Virus record (IMG/VR): IMGVR_UViG_3300031974_002523
Span: 1 to 37,648 of that record
Origin: a virus
DNA length: 37,648 nt
Strand: one strand, 5' to 3'
Position numbers and translations under genes: made by a program. How positions within the stretch are numbered: the stretch's first letter is position 1; every line of letters begins with the position of its first letter. Of the stretch, positions 23,035-31,872 are shown one piece after another. A model generated the notes under the pieces. The model worked only from the letters and a program-made list of their open reading frames with translations, searched no databases and was not told where the DNA came from.

Positions 23035-23826
23035 TTATTGTCCTGTCATTTTATTAATATCGGCCTGCTTTTTCTCATCATTCCTCTGACTTGGGTTCTC
23101 TCTATTGTTTGGTTTATCTGTTACTGTAATTTGACCACCAGCAACATACACTCCATAAGGAAAATTAACATTCTGAACTGAATAAGCAGAGTTGATTGTG
23201 CCTTCACCAGTGTCAATATCTTCTTTTGTCCATCCCAATCTTTCTTCATGAATAACAGTATAGTTTACTGTAACATCATATCTCTTTGGAAATATTTTGC
23301 CTTCAAATTGGAAAACGCCAACCTCCAAATTTGGAGCGTATGTAACGCCATCCATCTTGCCCAATAGTCCAGTTCCATCGGCAGAGTTCTGAACCCAATT
23401 CATAAATTGAAGCTTTATTAAAGGAGCTGATTTAATAGTTTGTGTGTCATTTTTGCCACCTTCAAAGACAGGATAAAGCATATTTATTAATCCTGATATT
23501 TTTTCAAGGTTTAAGCGTGATTCTTCCCCTGATGCAGCAGGAACACTAAAGCCAAGACTAATTGTTCTTGATGTGTTTTGGAATGTCTGTATATTATCCA
23601 TTTTGCCATATGCTGGCTCAGATGTCCAATTCGATTGATAAGAGTCTCCGAAAGATGTTAGAAATGCCTTAAATTGAACCTTTGCGCCTGTTGGGACATG
23701 CGTGAATTTAACAAACTGTCCTTTTTTACTTTCTAGCAGGTCAGTTTGATCAGCAAATGTCAAGTCTAGCCCAACCGCTCTTCTGAATGCTCCTAAAGCT
23801 CCTGGATTTCTATCGAATATAGGCAT
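23035..23826 (-). CDS. Baseplate/tail-tube-initiator-like structural protein
   Basis: A 263-residue beta-rich protein located immediately after the tape measure. It contains FTHVPTGAKVQFKAFLTSFG, TISLGFSVPAASGEESRLNL, GLINMLYPVFE and FEGKIFPKRYDVTVNYTVIH, and ends in a polar Asn/Asp/Lys-rich tail. The strand pattern is that of tube-like proteins which cap the tape measure and start the tube in T4 (gp48, gp54); by position it is one of these. I cannot tell which. A candidate late promoter lies 18 bases upstream of the ATG. Confidence 0.62.
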   Translation of the reverse strand: MPIFDRNPGALGAFRRAVGLDLTFADQTDLLESKKGQFVKFTHVPTGAKVQFKAFLTSFGDSYQSNWTSEPAYGKMDNIQTFQNTSRTISLGFSVPAASGEESRLNLEKISGLINMLYPVFEGGKNDTQTIKSAPLIKLQFMNWVQNSADGTGLLGKMDGVTYAPNLEVGVFQFEGKIFPKRYDVTVNYTVIHEERLGWTKEDIDTGEGTINSAYSVQNVNFPYGVYVAGGQITVTDKPNNRENPSQRNDEKKQADINKMTGQ

Positions 23827-23843
23827 AGTAATTCTCTATTATG

Positions 23844-23851
23844 TAAATAGA
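23844..23851 (-). promoter_or_regulatory. Candidate late promoter (TCTATTTA variant)
   Basis: Minus-strand TCTATTTA, one base from the recurrent ACTATTTA element, in the 60-base gap before the 23035-23826 gene. Its end lies 18 bases from the ATG, like two other copies. Confidence 0.4.
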
Positions 23852-23886
23852 TTAAAAAACGATTATTTCAAATATGAAGTTGTGGA

Positions 23887-25935
23887 TTAGTTTCCAAAAT
23901 CAGTAGGATTGGATTTTGAATCAACATAGTCCAAAACGAACTCACCGAGGTTGGTTCCATCTGCGAGTCTTAGGACGCCCATAACAGGAGTTTGATTTTG
24001 GTGAGCATAAGCTTGTGACGATGCTCCTGGTGGGAAAGCTGCATTTATCTCTGCTCTATTTACTGGTGCTACCATTCTTGGGGCAGGTGGTTGAGTGCCT
24101 AATTCTTCTTCGGTCAAGGGTCGTGCTGTGGCCTCCTCTTTTCCGAAGATGAGATCTCTAGCAACACCACCAGCTCCTCTATTCCTATAAGTTCGTATAA
24201 CATCAGCCGTTACGCCAATGGCATCTGCAAGGGCACCGAGAATTGCGGATATATCATTAAATATTGATTTTATTTCATTAATGCTTCTATCTATTACACC
24301 TTCAAATCCGCCTTCAAAAAATCCTGTTTGATTGTTGAATTGTTCCATGAATTTGGTAACAAACGGTGCGATATGTTCATCATATTTTTCTTTTAAGAAC
24401 GCGAATGCTTCTGGTAATTTCTTTTTGACCCACACATATGCTTTTTTCATAGCCCCAACAAGTGGAAATTTCTCTTCGTATTCTCCAAATAGGCCCATGA
24501 TTTTTTCATCTAATGTTGTAAAAAGTCCTTTAATGCCTTCTATGCCTTTATCAAAAGCGGCTGTCAGCATATCCCAATGTTTAATCACAAGCACAATCCC
24601 AGCCCCAATCAAGACCCAAGGATTCATCATGGCTGAAAGGACTGGATTGATTATTCTTCCTGCTTGCGAGAATGCAAATCCGAGAGCACCAGCTTTTAAA
24701 ACTAAAGAGCCTATTGTTTTTATCGGCTCTTTATATTGTTTAAGGAATTTAATTCCTTTTCTCAATCCACTAGCAAAATTATCAAATATGCCTTCTGTAG
24801 CTCCAAGACCTTCATCACCAGTTATAAACTCTATTATATCCTTTAGCAAAGGCTTAAGAGCTTGAGAAACTCTCATAGACAATTGCTCAAATGCTGCTCG
24901 AAATTTATCTGCAATTTTCACACCAGCTTGCAAAGCTTTGGTAAGTTCTTGCTGTGCTTTAACAGATGGATCAACTTTTTCTTCGAGATCTTCTATCATA
25001 GCTTGCTCAGTGCCAAATAAGCGGACAGCATCAGCAACATCTCCAATACCAGCAGCTTGTGCAATCGCTTGCTTTTCAAACCTGTTCATTGATTCAAAGC
25101 TTCTGCCGGTTGCATTGACAGCCTGTCTAATCATGTTAACTCTTTCTGCTTCGTTGGCAGTTAATAACTGAACACTGTTTAGAAGTGGTCCACCCAAAAT
25201 AGCATTTAAGTTTCCTGCTGCTTGTGCAGCACCTTCAAAAGTATCAAATCTTTCGGTCATTGCAAGAAGCTTGCCCATCTGAACTCCAGTTGCTTTTGAT
25301 TGAGCTGCCAATTGTTTAAACACACGAATACCAGATTTGCCATATTTTGCAAGCTTTGGCCCAGCCTGAACAAAGTCTTGAGCCATCTTTGCTGGTGCTT
25401 CTCCAATTGCAAGAGCAAAAGAAGCTAATTCTTCATTTGTTGCAATAGCTTGATTCTGTGTCATGCCCATTGCTTTAATTAATATTTCTTGACTTTGGGC
25501 AGTTGTTTGGGTTGAGATTCCCAACTTTTCCATTGCAGCTGCTTGTTTTACTAAAGCTCTTTGTGTTTTCGGGGCAAGCAAAGAAAAGTTTGAATAAGTT
25601 GCAAAAAGACCTTTTGCTGCATTTGCTGCGTCAGATGTTGCAACCCCAAGATTTTTAAGCTGCCCAGCAACACCAGTCGCCATGTTAGCAAACTTTTCAC
25701 CTTGACCTGTTGCTTGCTGCAACTCAGCACTTAGATCAATGAGTTCGAGAGCAAGATCTTTAAAGCCTTTAAATCCGCTTGTAGCTCCAAGTTCTCCAAC
25801 AAATTTATTTGTTGCTTGAGCTGCTTCCTCAAATGGTTGCGTAAGTGCATCTACAGCACCTCGAAGTCCATCGATAATTCCCGTTAAATCTAATATCGCG
25901 GCTTTTGCTTCGCTTCCGTCATCACCATTAGCCAT
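23887..25935 (-). CDS. Tail tape measure protein
   Basis: A 682-residue mostly helical, Ala-rich protein that sets tail length and passes into the host during injection. The first 400 residues are long amphipathic helices (LSAELQQATGQGEKFANMAT, AAAMEKLGISTQTTAQSQEI). A hydrophobic segment MNPWVLIGAGIVLVI near residue 445 may insert in the membrane, as is usual for tape measures. The C-terminal 80 residues are Pro/Ala-rich and end in a beta-strand region (VMGVLRLADGTNLGEFVLDY). T4 gp29 has 590 residues. Position between the chaperone genes and the tube-initiator gene is the conserved place for tape measures. Confidence 0.88.
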   Translation of the reverse strand: MANGDDGSEAKAAILDLTGIIDGLRGAVDALTQPFEEAAQATNKFVGELGATSGFKGFKDLALELIDLSAELQQATGQGEKFANMATGVAGQLKNLGVATSDAANAAKGLFATYSNFSLLAPKTQRALVKQAAAMEKLGISTQTTAQSQEILIKAMGMTQNQAIATNEELASFALAIGEAPAKMAQDFVQAGPKLAKYGKSGIRVFKQLAAQSKATGVQMGKLLAMTERFDTFEGAAQAAGNLNAILGGPLLNSVQLLTANEAERVNMIRQAVNATGRSFESMNRFEKQAIAQAAGIGDVADAVRLFGTEQAMIEDLEEKVDPSVKAQQELTKALQAGVKIADKFRAAFEQLSMRVSQALKPLLKDIIEFITGDEGLGATEGIFDNFASGLRKGIKFLKQYKEPIKTIGSLVLKAGALGFAFSQAGRIINPVLSAMMNPWVLIGAGIVLVIKHWDMLTAAFDKGIEGIKGLFTTLDEKIMGLFGEYEEKFPLVGAMKKAYVWVKKKLPEAFAFLKEKYDEHIAPFVTKFMEQFNNQTGFFEGGFEGVIDRSINEIKSIFNDISAILGALADAIGVTADVIRTYRNRGAGGVARDLIFGKEEATARPLTEEELGTQPPAPRMVAPVNRAEINAAFPPGASSQAYAHQNQTPVMGVLRLADGTNLGEFVLDYVDSKSNPTDFGN

Positions 25936-25942
25936 AATCTAA

Positions 25943-26269
25943 TTACCTAAGAGGCCACTCAACACCCATTCTTCTTTCAAAATCTTTAATCTCTTTGTCA
26001 AGTCTTGCACGAACTTTAACAGTTCTTGGATTATCTGGGCCATAATCTCTATATGTTTCCATATATTTTTTTTCTTGCCCAAGAACTCTAACAAAGGACT
26101 GAACTTGCTGTTTTGTTCCTTCAACTGAGATTGGTTTATTTGAATATCCCATCATTGTCATTAACAAGTCTTTCACAAGATTTGAGAATTGTCTAACATA
26201 TGCTTCGACTTCATTTAATTGCCCTAATTGTGAAAGTTTTATGACTTGATTTTCATTTGAGTTATTCAT
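25943..26269 (-). CDS. Small tail-block protein of unknown function
   Basis: A 108-residue helical, charged protein (QLNEVEAYVRQFSNLVKDLL, YMETYRDYGPDNPRTVKVRA). It lies directly upstream of the tape measure gene, after a strong terminator, with AGAGGGA before the ATG and a copy of the late element 20 bases upstream. No family recognised. A role in tape measure or tail assembly is suggested only by position. Confidence 0.72.
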   Translation of the reverse strand: MNNSNENQVIKLSQLGQLNEVEAYVRQFSNLVKDLLMTMMGYSNKPISVEGTKQQVQSFVRVLGQEKKYMETYRDYGPDNPRTVKVRARLDKEIKDFERRMGVEWPLR

Positions 26270-26288
26270 CGGATGTCCCTCTATAGGT

Positions 26289-26296
26289 TAAATAGT
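26289..26296 (-). promoter_or_regulatory. Candidate late promoter (ACTATTTA)
   Basis: Minus-strand ACTATTTA directly after the terminator and 20 bases before the ATG at 26269. It would restart transcription for the tape measure genes after the stop signal. Confidence 0.5.
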
Positions 26297-26301
26297 TTGC
26301 A

Positions 26302-26335
26302 AATTAAAATAAAAAACCCCCAATGAAGGGGGCTT
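26302..26335 (-). terminator. Rho-independent terminator after the tail-chaperone genes
   Basis: On the minus strand CCCCC (26328-26332) pairs with GGGGG (26317-26321) around a 6-base loop, extended by G-U and A-U pairs, then TTTTTTATTTTA. A typical intrinsic terminator just after the stop at 26340. Confidence 0.85.
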
Positions 26336-26339
26336 CAAA

Positions 26340-26588
26340 TTATCTTTTGGTTGTTGAGTTCTTTTTCTTTGCTTTTTCAATCTGTTCTCGTTCTTTTTCA
26401 AACTCTTTTCCGAGTCTTCCAATCCACCACTCCCTTAATTGGATGGGCAAACTGTAAGCTTCTGCAAAGCTCCAACCACCATATTGCTTGAGGTAGAACA
26501 TTTGTTCATAAACAGATTTTATATACTCATTAGTCAGGCCAAAAAAAGTTGGTTGAGAAAGGTAAATCAACAGCATTTTCAGCATCAC
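26340..26588 (-). CDS. Tail assembly chaperone extension, probably made by frameshift
   Basis: An 82-codon frame overlapping the gp26-like gene by 59 bases. Its real content begins after the overlap, GLTNEYIKSVYEQMFYLKQY, then GGWSFAEAYSLPIQLREWWI and a Lys/Glu-rich tail. The first 16 residues are out-of-frame translation of the upstream zinc-ribbon region and there is no ribosome binding site before any start codon. It lies in the +1 frame relative to the upstream gene, joined at a run of seven T on the coding strand (26541-26547). A tail-chaperone gene with a frameshifted extension between the tube and tape measure genes is a conserved feature of tailed phages. Expression as a fusion of about 340 residues is inferred; independent translation cannot be excluded. 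Confidence 0.68.
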   Translation of the reverse strand: MMLKMLLIYLSQPTFFGLTNEYIKSVYEQMFYLKQYGGWSFAEAYSLPIQLREWWIGRLGKEFEKEREQIEKAKKKNSTTKR

Positions 26589-27363
26589 AAGATTCGCAAG
26601 TGAAATCGTAGCTCATGTCAACATCTGGCCGCGCTCTTTCATATTCTTTGCGAAGATGTGTTGCGTCAAGTGCAGGCATGAGATCTACAAATTCCTCAAC
26701 CGTCCTCCTTTCTGATACTCCATTGAGCGTGACAATAATAGCTTTGTATTGGTCAGTCAATGCTGTATCGGGCAACTTTAACTTCTTTCTTTTTTCTGCT
26801 TTTGCAGATAAGATTTTTTCATCATTTCCAGTTAACAAACGACATTCAGCAACAACGCCTGTTTTTGGAAGAGTGATAAAAAATGTCCCATTGTCAGAAA
26901 ACTTAATGTCTTCTGGCGTTTCTCTTGTTTTGACTTCTGTAAGATCAAAGCTTTGCTCACAAGCAGCACCACAATGAGTGCAAGTTACTTGCGCTTCATA
27001 ATCATTTCCGAATCCACTGATTCTTGATGCAATAATGAGAGCATTCTTGTCTCCGACAAACAAGTCTTGGCATTTAATATTTTTGTCGATAATAATACTT
27101 TCCAACATTCTGTCAATCGCAACACCTTTTTTGAGAAGTGTTTTTGATGTGAGAATGTCAGTTTCTTTCGCTGTCATATAGCGAATTTCAATTGTGTCTT
27201 TCTCGTGTAAAGGGTGATTTGCAGGATAGAACTTGCCTTTTGTTGGCAAATCAACAAATTCCGTTGGTATTACAAAATTTAAAAGTGATTGTGCATCCTG
27301 CGATACTGCTGGTGAGTCACCATCAGATTGAACTCCCAAGCGAGAGTCATCATTTCTTGGCAT
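26530..27363 (-). CDS. 26: gp26-like baseplate/tail assembly protein with zinc ribbon
   Basis: A 277-residue protein. The core FVDLPTKGKFYPANHPL, IEIRYMTAKETDILTSKTLL, LFVGDKNALIIASRISGFGN follows the T4 gp26 family (PF12322). Two CxxC pairs (Cys128/131 and Cys256/259) probably bind a zinc ion. In T4 gp26 is assigned to baseplate hub assembly. Here it lies between the tail tube and tape measure genes, where tail assembly chaperones are encoded, and is followed by an overlapping frame reachable by frameshift. AAGAGG precedes the ATG. Family call good; exact role in assembly uncertain. Confidence 0.8.
   Translation of the reverse strand: MPRNDDSRLGVQSDGDSPAVSQDAQSLLNFVIPTEFVDLPTKGKFYPANHPLHEKDTIEIRYMTAKETDILTSKTLLKKGVAIDRMLESIIIDKNIKCQDLFVGDKNALIIASRISGFGNDYEAQVTCTHCGAACEQSFDLTEVKTRETPEDIKFSDNGTFFITLPKTGVVAECRLLTGNDEKILSAKAEKRKKLKLPDTALTDQYKAIIVTLNGVSERRTVEEFVDLMPALDATHLRKEYERARPDVDMSYDFTCESCDAENAVDLPFSTNFFWPD
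26541..26547 (-). other. Candidate programmed frameshift site (T7 run)
   Basis: The coding strand reads AAC TTT TTT TGG in the gp26-like frame. A slip of +1 (or -2) on the Phe codons re-pairs perfectly and continues GGC CTG ACT into the extension frame; the zero frame stops nine bases later at 26530-26532. Confidence 0.5.
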
Positions 27364-27382
27364 ATAAACCTCTTAATTTATT

Positions 27383-27946
27383 TTAGTTAGCTCCTGAAGT
27401 TTGTGGGAACTTGCCAACGCCATTTACATTTAGATAAGCGTTGTCATATCTAACAGTAACTTCAACATTTAGTAGACCTTCATCTTCATATGAAAGGTCG
27501 CCAAAGGTTGCATTTGTTACGAAAGGATTGTTAAGCACCCATTCTTCAACTGTGTTTCCGTCTGAATCGAGAGTTTTAATTCTCATTTGGCCCAAAGCTT
27601 GAACAGATTTTCTTTTTGAAACTGTTGCAAGTGTATCTGGACCTTGTGGAGTTAGTGGCAATTCATATCCAGCATTCTCAAGAATTGTCATCAAATCCTT
27701 TGATGCATTTGAGTCTGGATCAACTGTGTCAACGATTGTAAAATTGATTTCGTTCCACTCAACACTTCCTGGATAATGGAATGTGTGATTTAGATATTTG
27801 TGACTATCTGTGTTAATAGTGAAAGAAGGCTTGGTAACACTCTTAATCAAGTATTGCTTAATGCCTAATGAAGCTCCTCCTGGAATGCTTAATACAAATC
27901 GATAACCTCTTTTAGGTTCTAAGTTGGGATCTTGCCAAAAACTCAT
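27383..27946 (-). CDS. 19: Tail tube protein gp19
   Basis: A 187-residue tube subunit. It begins SFWQDPNLEPKRGYRFVLSI, continues with YLIKSVTKPSFTINTDSHKY and FHYPGSVEWNEINFTIVDTV, and ends with NVEVTVRYDNAYLN, the pattern of the T4 gp19 family. Length is close to T4 gp19 (163). It follows the sheath gene, the usual order. The late element lies 20 bases before the ATG, with AGGAG between them. Confidence 0.93.
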   Translation of the reverse strand: MSFWQDPNLEPKRGYRFVLSIPGGASLGIKQYLIKSVTKPSFTINTDSHKYLNHTFHYPGSVEWNEINFTIVDTVDPDSNASKDLMTILENAGYELPLTPQGPDTLATVSKRKSVQALGQMRIKTLDSDGNTVEEWVLNNPFVTNATFGDLSYEDEGLLNVEVTVRYDNAYLNVNGVGKFPQTSGAN

Positions 27947-27965
27947 GTGTTATATTCTCCTAATC

Positions 27966-27973
27966 TAAATAGT
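27966..27973 (-). promoter_or_regulatory. Candidate late promoter (ACTATTTA) for the tail tube gene
   Basis: Minus-strand ACTATTTAGATT in the 38-base gap between sheath and tube genes. The same 12 bases occur before the neck gene at 33664-33675. Confidence 0.55.
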
Positions 27974-27984
27974 CATCTTTGACA

Positions 27985-30900
27985 CTAATCTTCAAAAGAT
28001 GCTCCACTATTTGTAATTACAAAGTCAATCGCGATAAACTCAATTGCTTTTGCAGGTTTTAAGAAGATTTTTGCATACATTGTGTTTCTGTCAATTAAGT
28101 CAGGAGTAGTTGTTGAGCGATCCAACAATACTCTGTAGTCTTCCAAACCAAGTCTTACCTTAACTGAGTCAAGGAATGGAACAACTTGACCAGTAAATCT
28201 ATCCCATGTTGATTCAACATTTTGGTCGAACAACAATCTTGCAGAGATTCTAGAAATTTCTTTCTTAACATAAATCAACATTCTTCTGACATTAACTCTA
28301 TCAAGAGCTGATGGAGTAATTTGAAGTGTCTTTTGTCCAAAAATTACAATTCCTTCTGCTGGGAATTGAGCAATTGGGTTAATGTTTGCTTCATAAAGCT
28401 TGTCTCTGTCTTTAGATGTCAATCTTTGTTTGACGCCAATGACAGGGATACCAGCAGCACCTTCAGTTAGACCACCGCGAGTAAAGCCAGCAGGAGCGAA
28501 CCAAAGCTCAGAGTTTGCTTCTGTGCTTGAGTAAGTTCCGAAAGCAGCGATTGATGGAGGTGCCCAAAGCGAGAGACCTGTGTTGTCGTCTTTGATTCTT
28601 ACCCAAGGATAATAAGCTGAACCGTAGCTGTTGTTGATTTGTCTATTATTAAGAGTATCAACAGCAGTTTGAACATTTCCAACAACAGTTGAGTCAGAAT
28701 CGCTAGCAACATAACTTGCTCTGTCTTCGCGAGGCAAGTAGTTTCCTTCGATATCAATGATTGCCATTGCATCTCCGCGACTCTCACAAACTTTCAACAT
28801 TTGATTTGTCAAGCCTTCTGTCCAGATGCCTGGAGCAGTAAGCATGTTGCAATCAATTACTTCTGGGTCGCTAACTGCATCAATTGCACACTTAACAGAG
28901 TTGTAAGCATAGCTGTTAAACTCAGTAATTGTTGAAGTGTTAGTTCCGCCGAGAACATAATTGTTAAATGGATTTCTTTCTGTGATGTCAAGGCCATCAA
29001 ATCCGCCAACGATTGGCATTGTGAATTGGTCAAAGCCAGCATCAAGAACATTTTTGTAAGTTGCACCAGAGCCAGTAGCAGTTAATGAAAGGCTGCTTGC
29101 GCGGGAACCTGAAAGGTAGAATCCTTGTGTTGTTGATGGGGTATTTGTTACTACTGGAGCACTACCAGAATGCCTTGTGATGTCATCAAGAGAGAAGACA
29201 TAAGAGAATTCTGTGTAACTATTTTCAGTATCAAATGTTCCAATCAAGTTATCATTTAAGCCTCTAACAACATCAACATAAGAATTTTCAAATCTGTTTG
29301 AGCTTCCTGATTTTGTTGTGTCAACGCCAAAGTAAGCGTCTTTTGGACTTGCCAAGTCACCAGTTTCAGTTGATCTTCTTAAGCGTGTTTTTGGAAATGC
29401 GAAAGAACCAGTGAATGAGCCACCAAAATATACAAGAGGATTTCCTGTTGCTCCACCAGAGCCTGTATTCATGTTTTGAACCATCGCTTCTGCAAAACCA
29501 GTTGAAGGGTCGCCAAATGCAGATGCACTTGTTTGAGTTGCGCTATCGATTGACCAACCTTTGTATCTTAATGGACCGAAATATCCAAATGGAAGAAGTT
29601 CAGGATCGGTCGCTCCGCCATGAACATCAGGATTCATATCCACATAAATATATTTTGAGCGATTTGGGAAATCTCCATATTCTCTAAATCTACGGTCAGT
29701 ATCAGACCATTCTGCATAACTATTACCGATTTTCTCAGCAATGTAGTTTCTAGAATATGGATTCAGTGTGCAGTTCGTAAATACTTCAAGCGGTTGAGCA
29801 GCATTGTCTGTATCTTTTGCATCTCTAATTTCTACTGTGAAAGAGCCATATTTCTCAATATCGTTTGCAGATGGCCTAATATCTCTAATTGAAACTTTGA
29901 TATTTGACTGATTCCATTGGCCACCCTCAAGAGATTTAAACTTGAAGAGTTTTTGCATGTTTCTTGGGCTATAGTCTCCAGGAGCACCACCCATGTCTTG
30001 GCCAATAACCCAGCCAGTTTCTGCTTTTGTAAGGCTTGCACGGTTGATATTTGCATCAGTTGAGCTGTTGTGAAGAGGAAGAACAACTCCAAAAACATTT
30101 CCGCCTGCGCCATTGTTAGTGATTGCTTCATCTATATCTCTGTCAAATGTTTCCCCAAGGAAGTAATTTTTTACAGAGCCAGATGCATATTCACGAGTAT
30201 TGTCTACTAAAGTTGGATTTGTGCTAAAGACTTTACGAATATAATTTTTTGAATTTTCATTAAAATTAAATGTAAGAGTTTCAGTAACTGCCCCAGATGA
30301 GCTTCTGATAACTGCATTAAATTCAAGACCAGTCCCAGCTGATTCAATAAGATGGTTTGTGCTTGCTGTTGTATTTACCTCACCAGCGATTGTTCCAGAT
30401 AAACCAACATTACCATCTTGGCAATAGAATGTTGCTGCAAGTGTTCCAGTTTGAGCTGTTCCACTATTAATCAAGAACAAGCCATATGCCGCACCTCCAG
30501 ATAGGTTAGTGCTGACAGGAGAACTACCAATTTGCCAACCTGCTTCACCAGCAGCTGTAGCGTCAGTATTTGCACGACCAAGAAGTCTCACATAAGTGAT
30601 TGGGTTATTGTTTTTTAACCATGCTTGTGCTGCATAGGCACCGTATGTAGGAGCAACGCCATAACCTCCATCTCTCCAAATATCTCCACCTTTGTTACCA
30701 GCCTCTGGTGAACCAAAGATTTCAACAAATTCAGAAAATGAAGAAACTTTAACAGGTCTTAGACCTGGACCTTGGTTTGCTGTCCCGATGATTACAGGAC
30801 CAATGTTTTCTGGAATTTGAGGTAATTGAGAGTTATCAATTTCTGCGATTTGCACTCCTGGTGATACAAATCTAAATTTATCGACGCCGGTTTTAGCCAT
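27985..30900 (-). CDS. 18: Tail sheath protein gp18
   Basis: A 971-residue contractile sheath subunit. The N-terminus FRFVSPGVQIAEIDNSQLPQ and GPVIIGTANQGPG are typical of phage sheaths, and the C-terminal 150 residues (YVKKEISRISARLLFDQNVE, WDRFTGQVVPFLDSVK, AKIFLKPAKAIEFIAIDFVI) are the conserved core domain that mediates contraction. It is much longer than T4 gp18 (659); the extra length lies in the Ser/Gly/Asn-rich middle (about residues 130-650), which should form surface-exposed insertion domains. GGAG precedes the ATG, and an 82-base gap with candidate late promoters lies upstream. Confidence 0.97.
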   Translation of the reverse strand: MAKTGVDKFRFVSPGVQIAEIDNSQLPQIPENIGPVIIGTANQGPGLRPVKVSSFSEFVEIFGSPEAGNKGGDIWRDGGYGVAPTYGAYAAQAWLKNNNPITYVRLLGRANTDATAAGEAGWQIGSSPVSTNLSGGAAYGLFLINSGTAQTGTLAATFYCQDGNVGLSGTIAGEVNTTASTNHLIESAGTGLEFNAVIRSSSGAVTETLTFNFNENSKNYIRKVFSTNPTLVDNTREYASGSVKNYFLGETFDRDIDEAITNNGAGGNVFGVVLPLHNSSTDANINRASLTKAETGWVIGQDMGGAPGDYSPRNMQKLFKFKSLEGGQWNQSNIKVSIRDIRPSANDIEKYGSFTVEIRDAKDTDNAAQPLEVFTNCTLNPYSRNYIAEKIGNSYAEWSDTDRRFREYGDFPNRSKYIYVDMNPDVHGGATDPELLPFGYFGPLRYKGWSIDSATQTSASAFGDPSTGFAEAMVQNMNTGSGGATGNPLVYFGGSFTGSFAFPKTRLRRSTETGDLASPKDAYFGVDTTKSGSSNRFENSYVDVVRGLNDNLIGTFDTENSYTEFSYVFSLDDITRHSGSAPVVTNTPSTTQGFYLSGSRASSLSLTATGSGATYKNVLDAGFDQFTMPIVGGFDGLDITERNPFNNYVLGGTNTSTITEFNSYAYNSVKCAIDAVSDPEVIDCNMLTAPGIWTEGLTNQMLKVCESRGDAMAIIDIEGNYLPREDRASYVASDSDSTVVGNVQTAVDTLNNRQINNSYGSAYYPWVRIKDDNTGLSLWAPPSIAAFGTYSSTEANSELWFAPAGFTRGGLTEGAAGIPVIGVKQRLTSKDRDKLYEANINPIAQFPAEGIVIFGQKTLQITPSALDRVNVRRMLIYVKKEISRISARLLFDQNVESTWDRFTGQVVPFLDSVKVRLGLEDYRVLLDRSTTTPDLIDRNTMYAKIFLKPAKAIEFIAIDFVITNSGASFED

Positions 30901-30925
30901 TTATGGGAATCTCCTTACATAGTAA

Positions 30926-30953
30926 TAAATACTTAAATTCTATAATAAATAGT
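30926..30953 (-). promoter_or_regulatory. Candidate late promoters for the sheath gene
   Basis: Two elements on the minus strand: ACTATTTA at 30946-30953 and AGTATTTA at 30926-30933, in the 82-base gap before the sheath ATG. They lie 46 and 26 bases from the start codon. Confidence 0.5.
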
Positions 30954-30982
30954 ATGGTATGCCTCCAAAAGACAAGGAAACA

Positions 30983-31870
30983 TTAATCGTTATACTTTCC
31001 GCCCTTCCAGTCTGGAATGTCTCCGAATATCACATGTTCTCTTGGAGTCCTTACTGCAACAGCATTTTCTCTTCTTACGACAAAAGGTTGTTTTTGGTTT
31101 GAATCAGCACCAATCAAATAGCCAAGAACTTTCATATTGACGGTTGTCTCATAAACGCGAGTTTCTTCTGTCAATTCTGTTATGTTATTGTTTGATGAGA
31201 AGTCAGACTGCATAAAAGATTCATATCTGTGGCCTTGATGACTTAGCAAGACTCTATAATTAATTCCACCTGCATTTACAACAAAAGGCTGAATAAGTTC
31301 GTTAATCTGTTGTTGATATTCTGTTCTTATGCTGATTGTATAATCTACGCTGACATACACTGGCATTGGAACTGTAATTGTTTCATAAACAACTTTTTTA
31401 TCTTTCTTTTTATTTGGAAAGTTTATTTGCCCACCAGTTGGTTGAACGACTCCATTAACACCATATCTTCTTGCAGAGTCAGCATTTAAAAAATTGCCTG
31501 TCTTGTCTTGTTTTATTTCACGAGCAATTGTTACTGATCCGCCTTTCTTATCTCCAACAGGATCAACATTGCCATAAAAATATCCTTTATCTGATAGATC
31601 TTTTGTGAATCCATTTCTTTGAAGGGTAATGATCGGAAAGATCAAAGCACCTTCACTATCACGCAAATCTTTATTGTTTTTGATCTGATTAGCTCGCTCT
31701 CCAGCAACCCAAACGATTGGGACTTTTTTAAATCCTTTGTTTGTTGTGCATGATAAGTCAAGTTCTTTCGTAAGCCAATTATAAATCGAATAATCAATTG
31801 TTTCCAATGTTGATGGCTCAAAAGGAAGAATCTGCTTCATTGTATCATCTTTTTTGTTTGAATCTGACAT
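30983..31870 (-). CDS. 15: Tail terminator/sheath stabiliser, gp15-like
   Basis: A 295-residue protein upstream of the sheath gene, the place of tail-completion proteins. DYSIYNWLTKELDL and VPIVWVAGERANQIKN, then LIFPIITLQRNG, and VPMPVYVSVDYTISIRTEYQ followed by INELIQPF reproduce the order of elements in T4 gp15 (a VPITYAS-like strand, an ILPRINL-like strand, and SIFTRYEDD with a helix). It would form the hexameric ring that closes the tail. There is no clear ribosome binding site; the ATG lies three bases after the previous stop, so coupling is likely. Confidence 0.72.
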   Translation of the reverse strand: MSDSNKKDDTMKQILPFEPSTLETIDYSIYNWLTKELDLSCTTNKGFKKVPIVWVAGERANQIKNNKDLRDSEGALIFPIITLQRNGFTKDLSDKGYFYGNVDPVGDKKGGSVTIAREIKQDKTGNFLNADSARRYGVNGVVQPTGGQINFPNKKKDKKVVYETITVPMPVYVSVDYTISIRTEYQQQINELIQPFVVNAGGINYRVLLSHQGHRYESFMQSDFSSNNNITELTEETRVYETTVNMKVLGYLIGADSNQKQPFVVRRENAVAVRTPREHVIFGDIPDWKGGKYND

Positions 31871-31872
31871 TT

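Noticed and set aside
24332-24865. A 177-codon plus-strand open frame over the tape measure gene
   Set aside because: Antisense shadow of a real helical gene; the composition is not protein-like and all other genes are on the minus strand.
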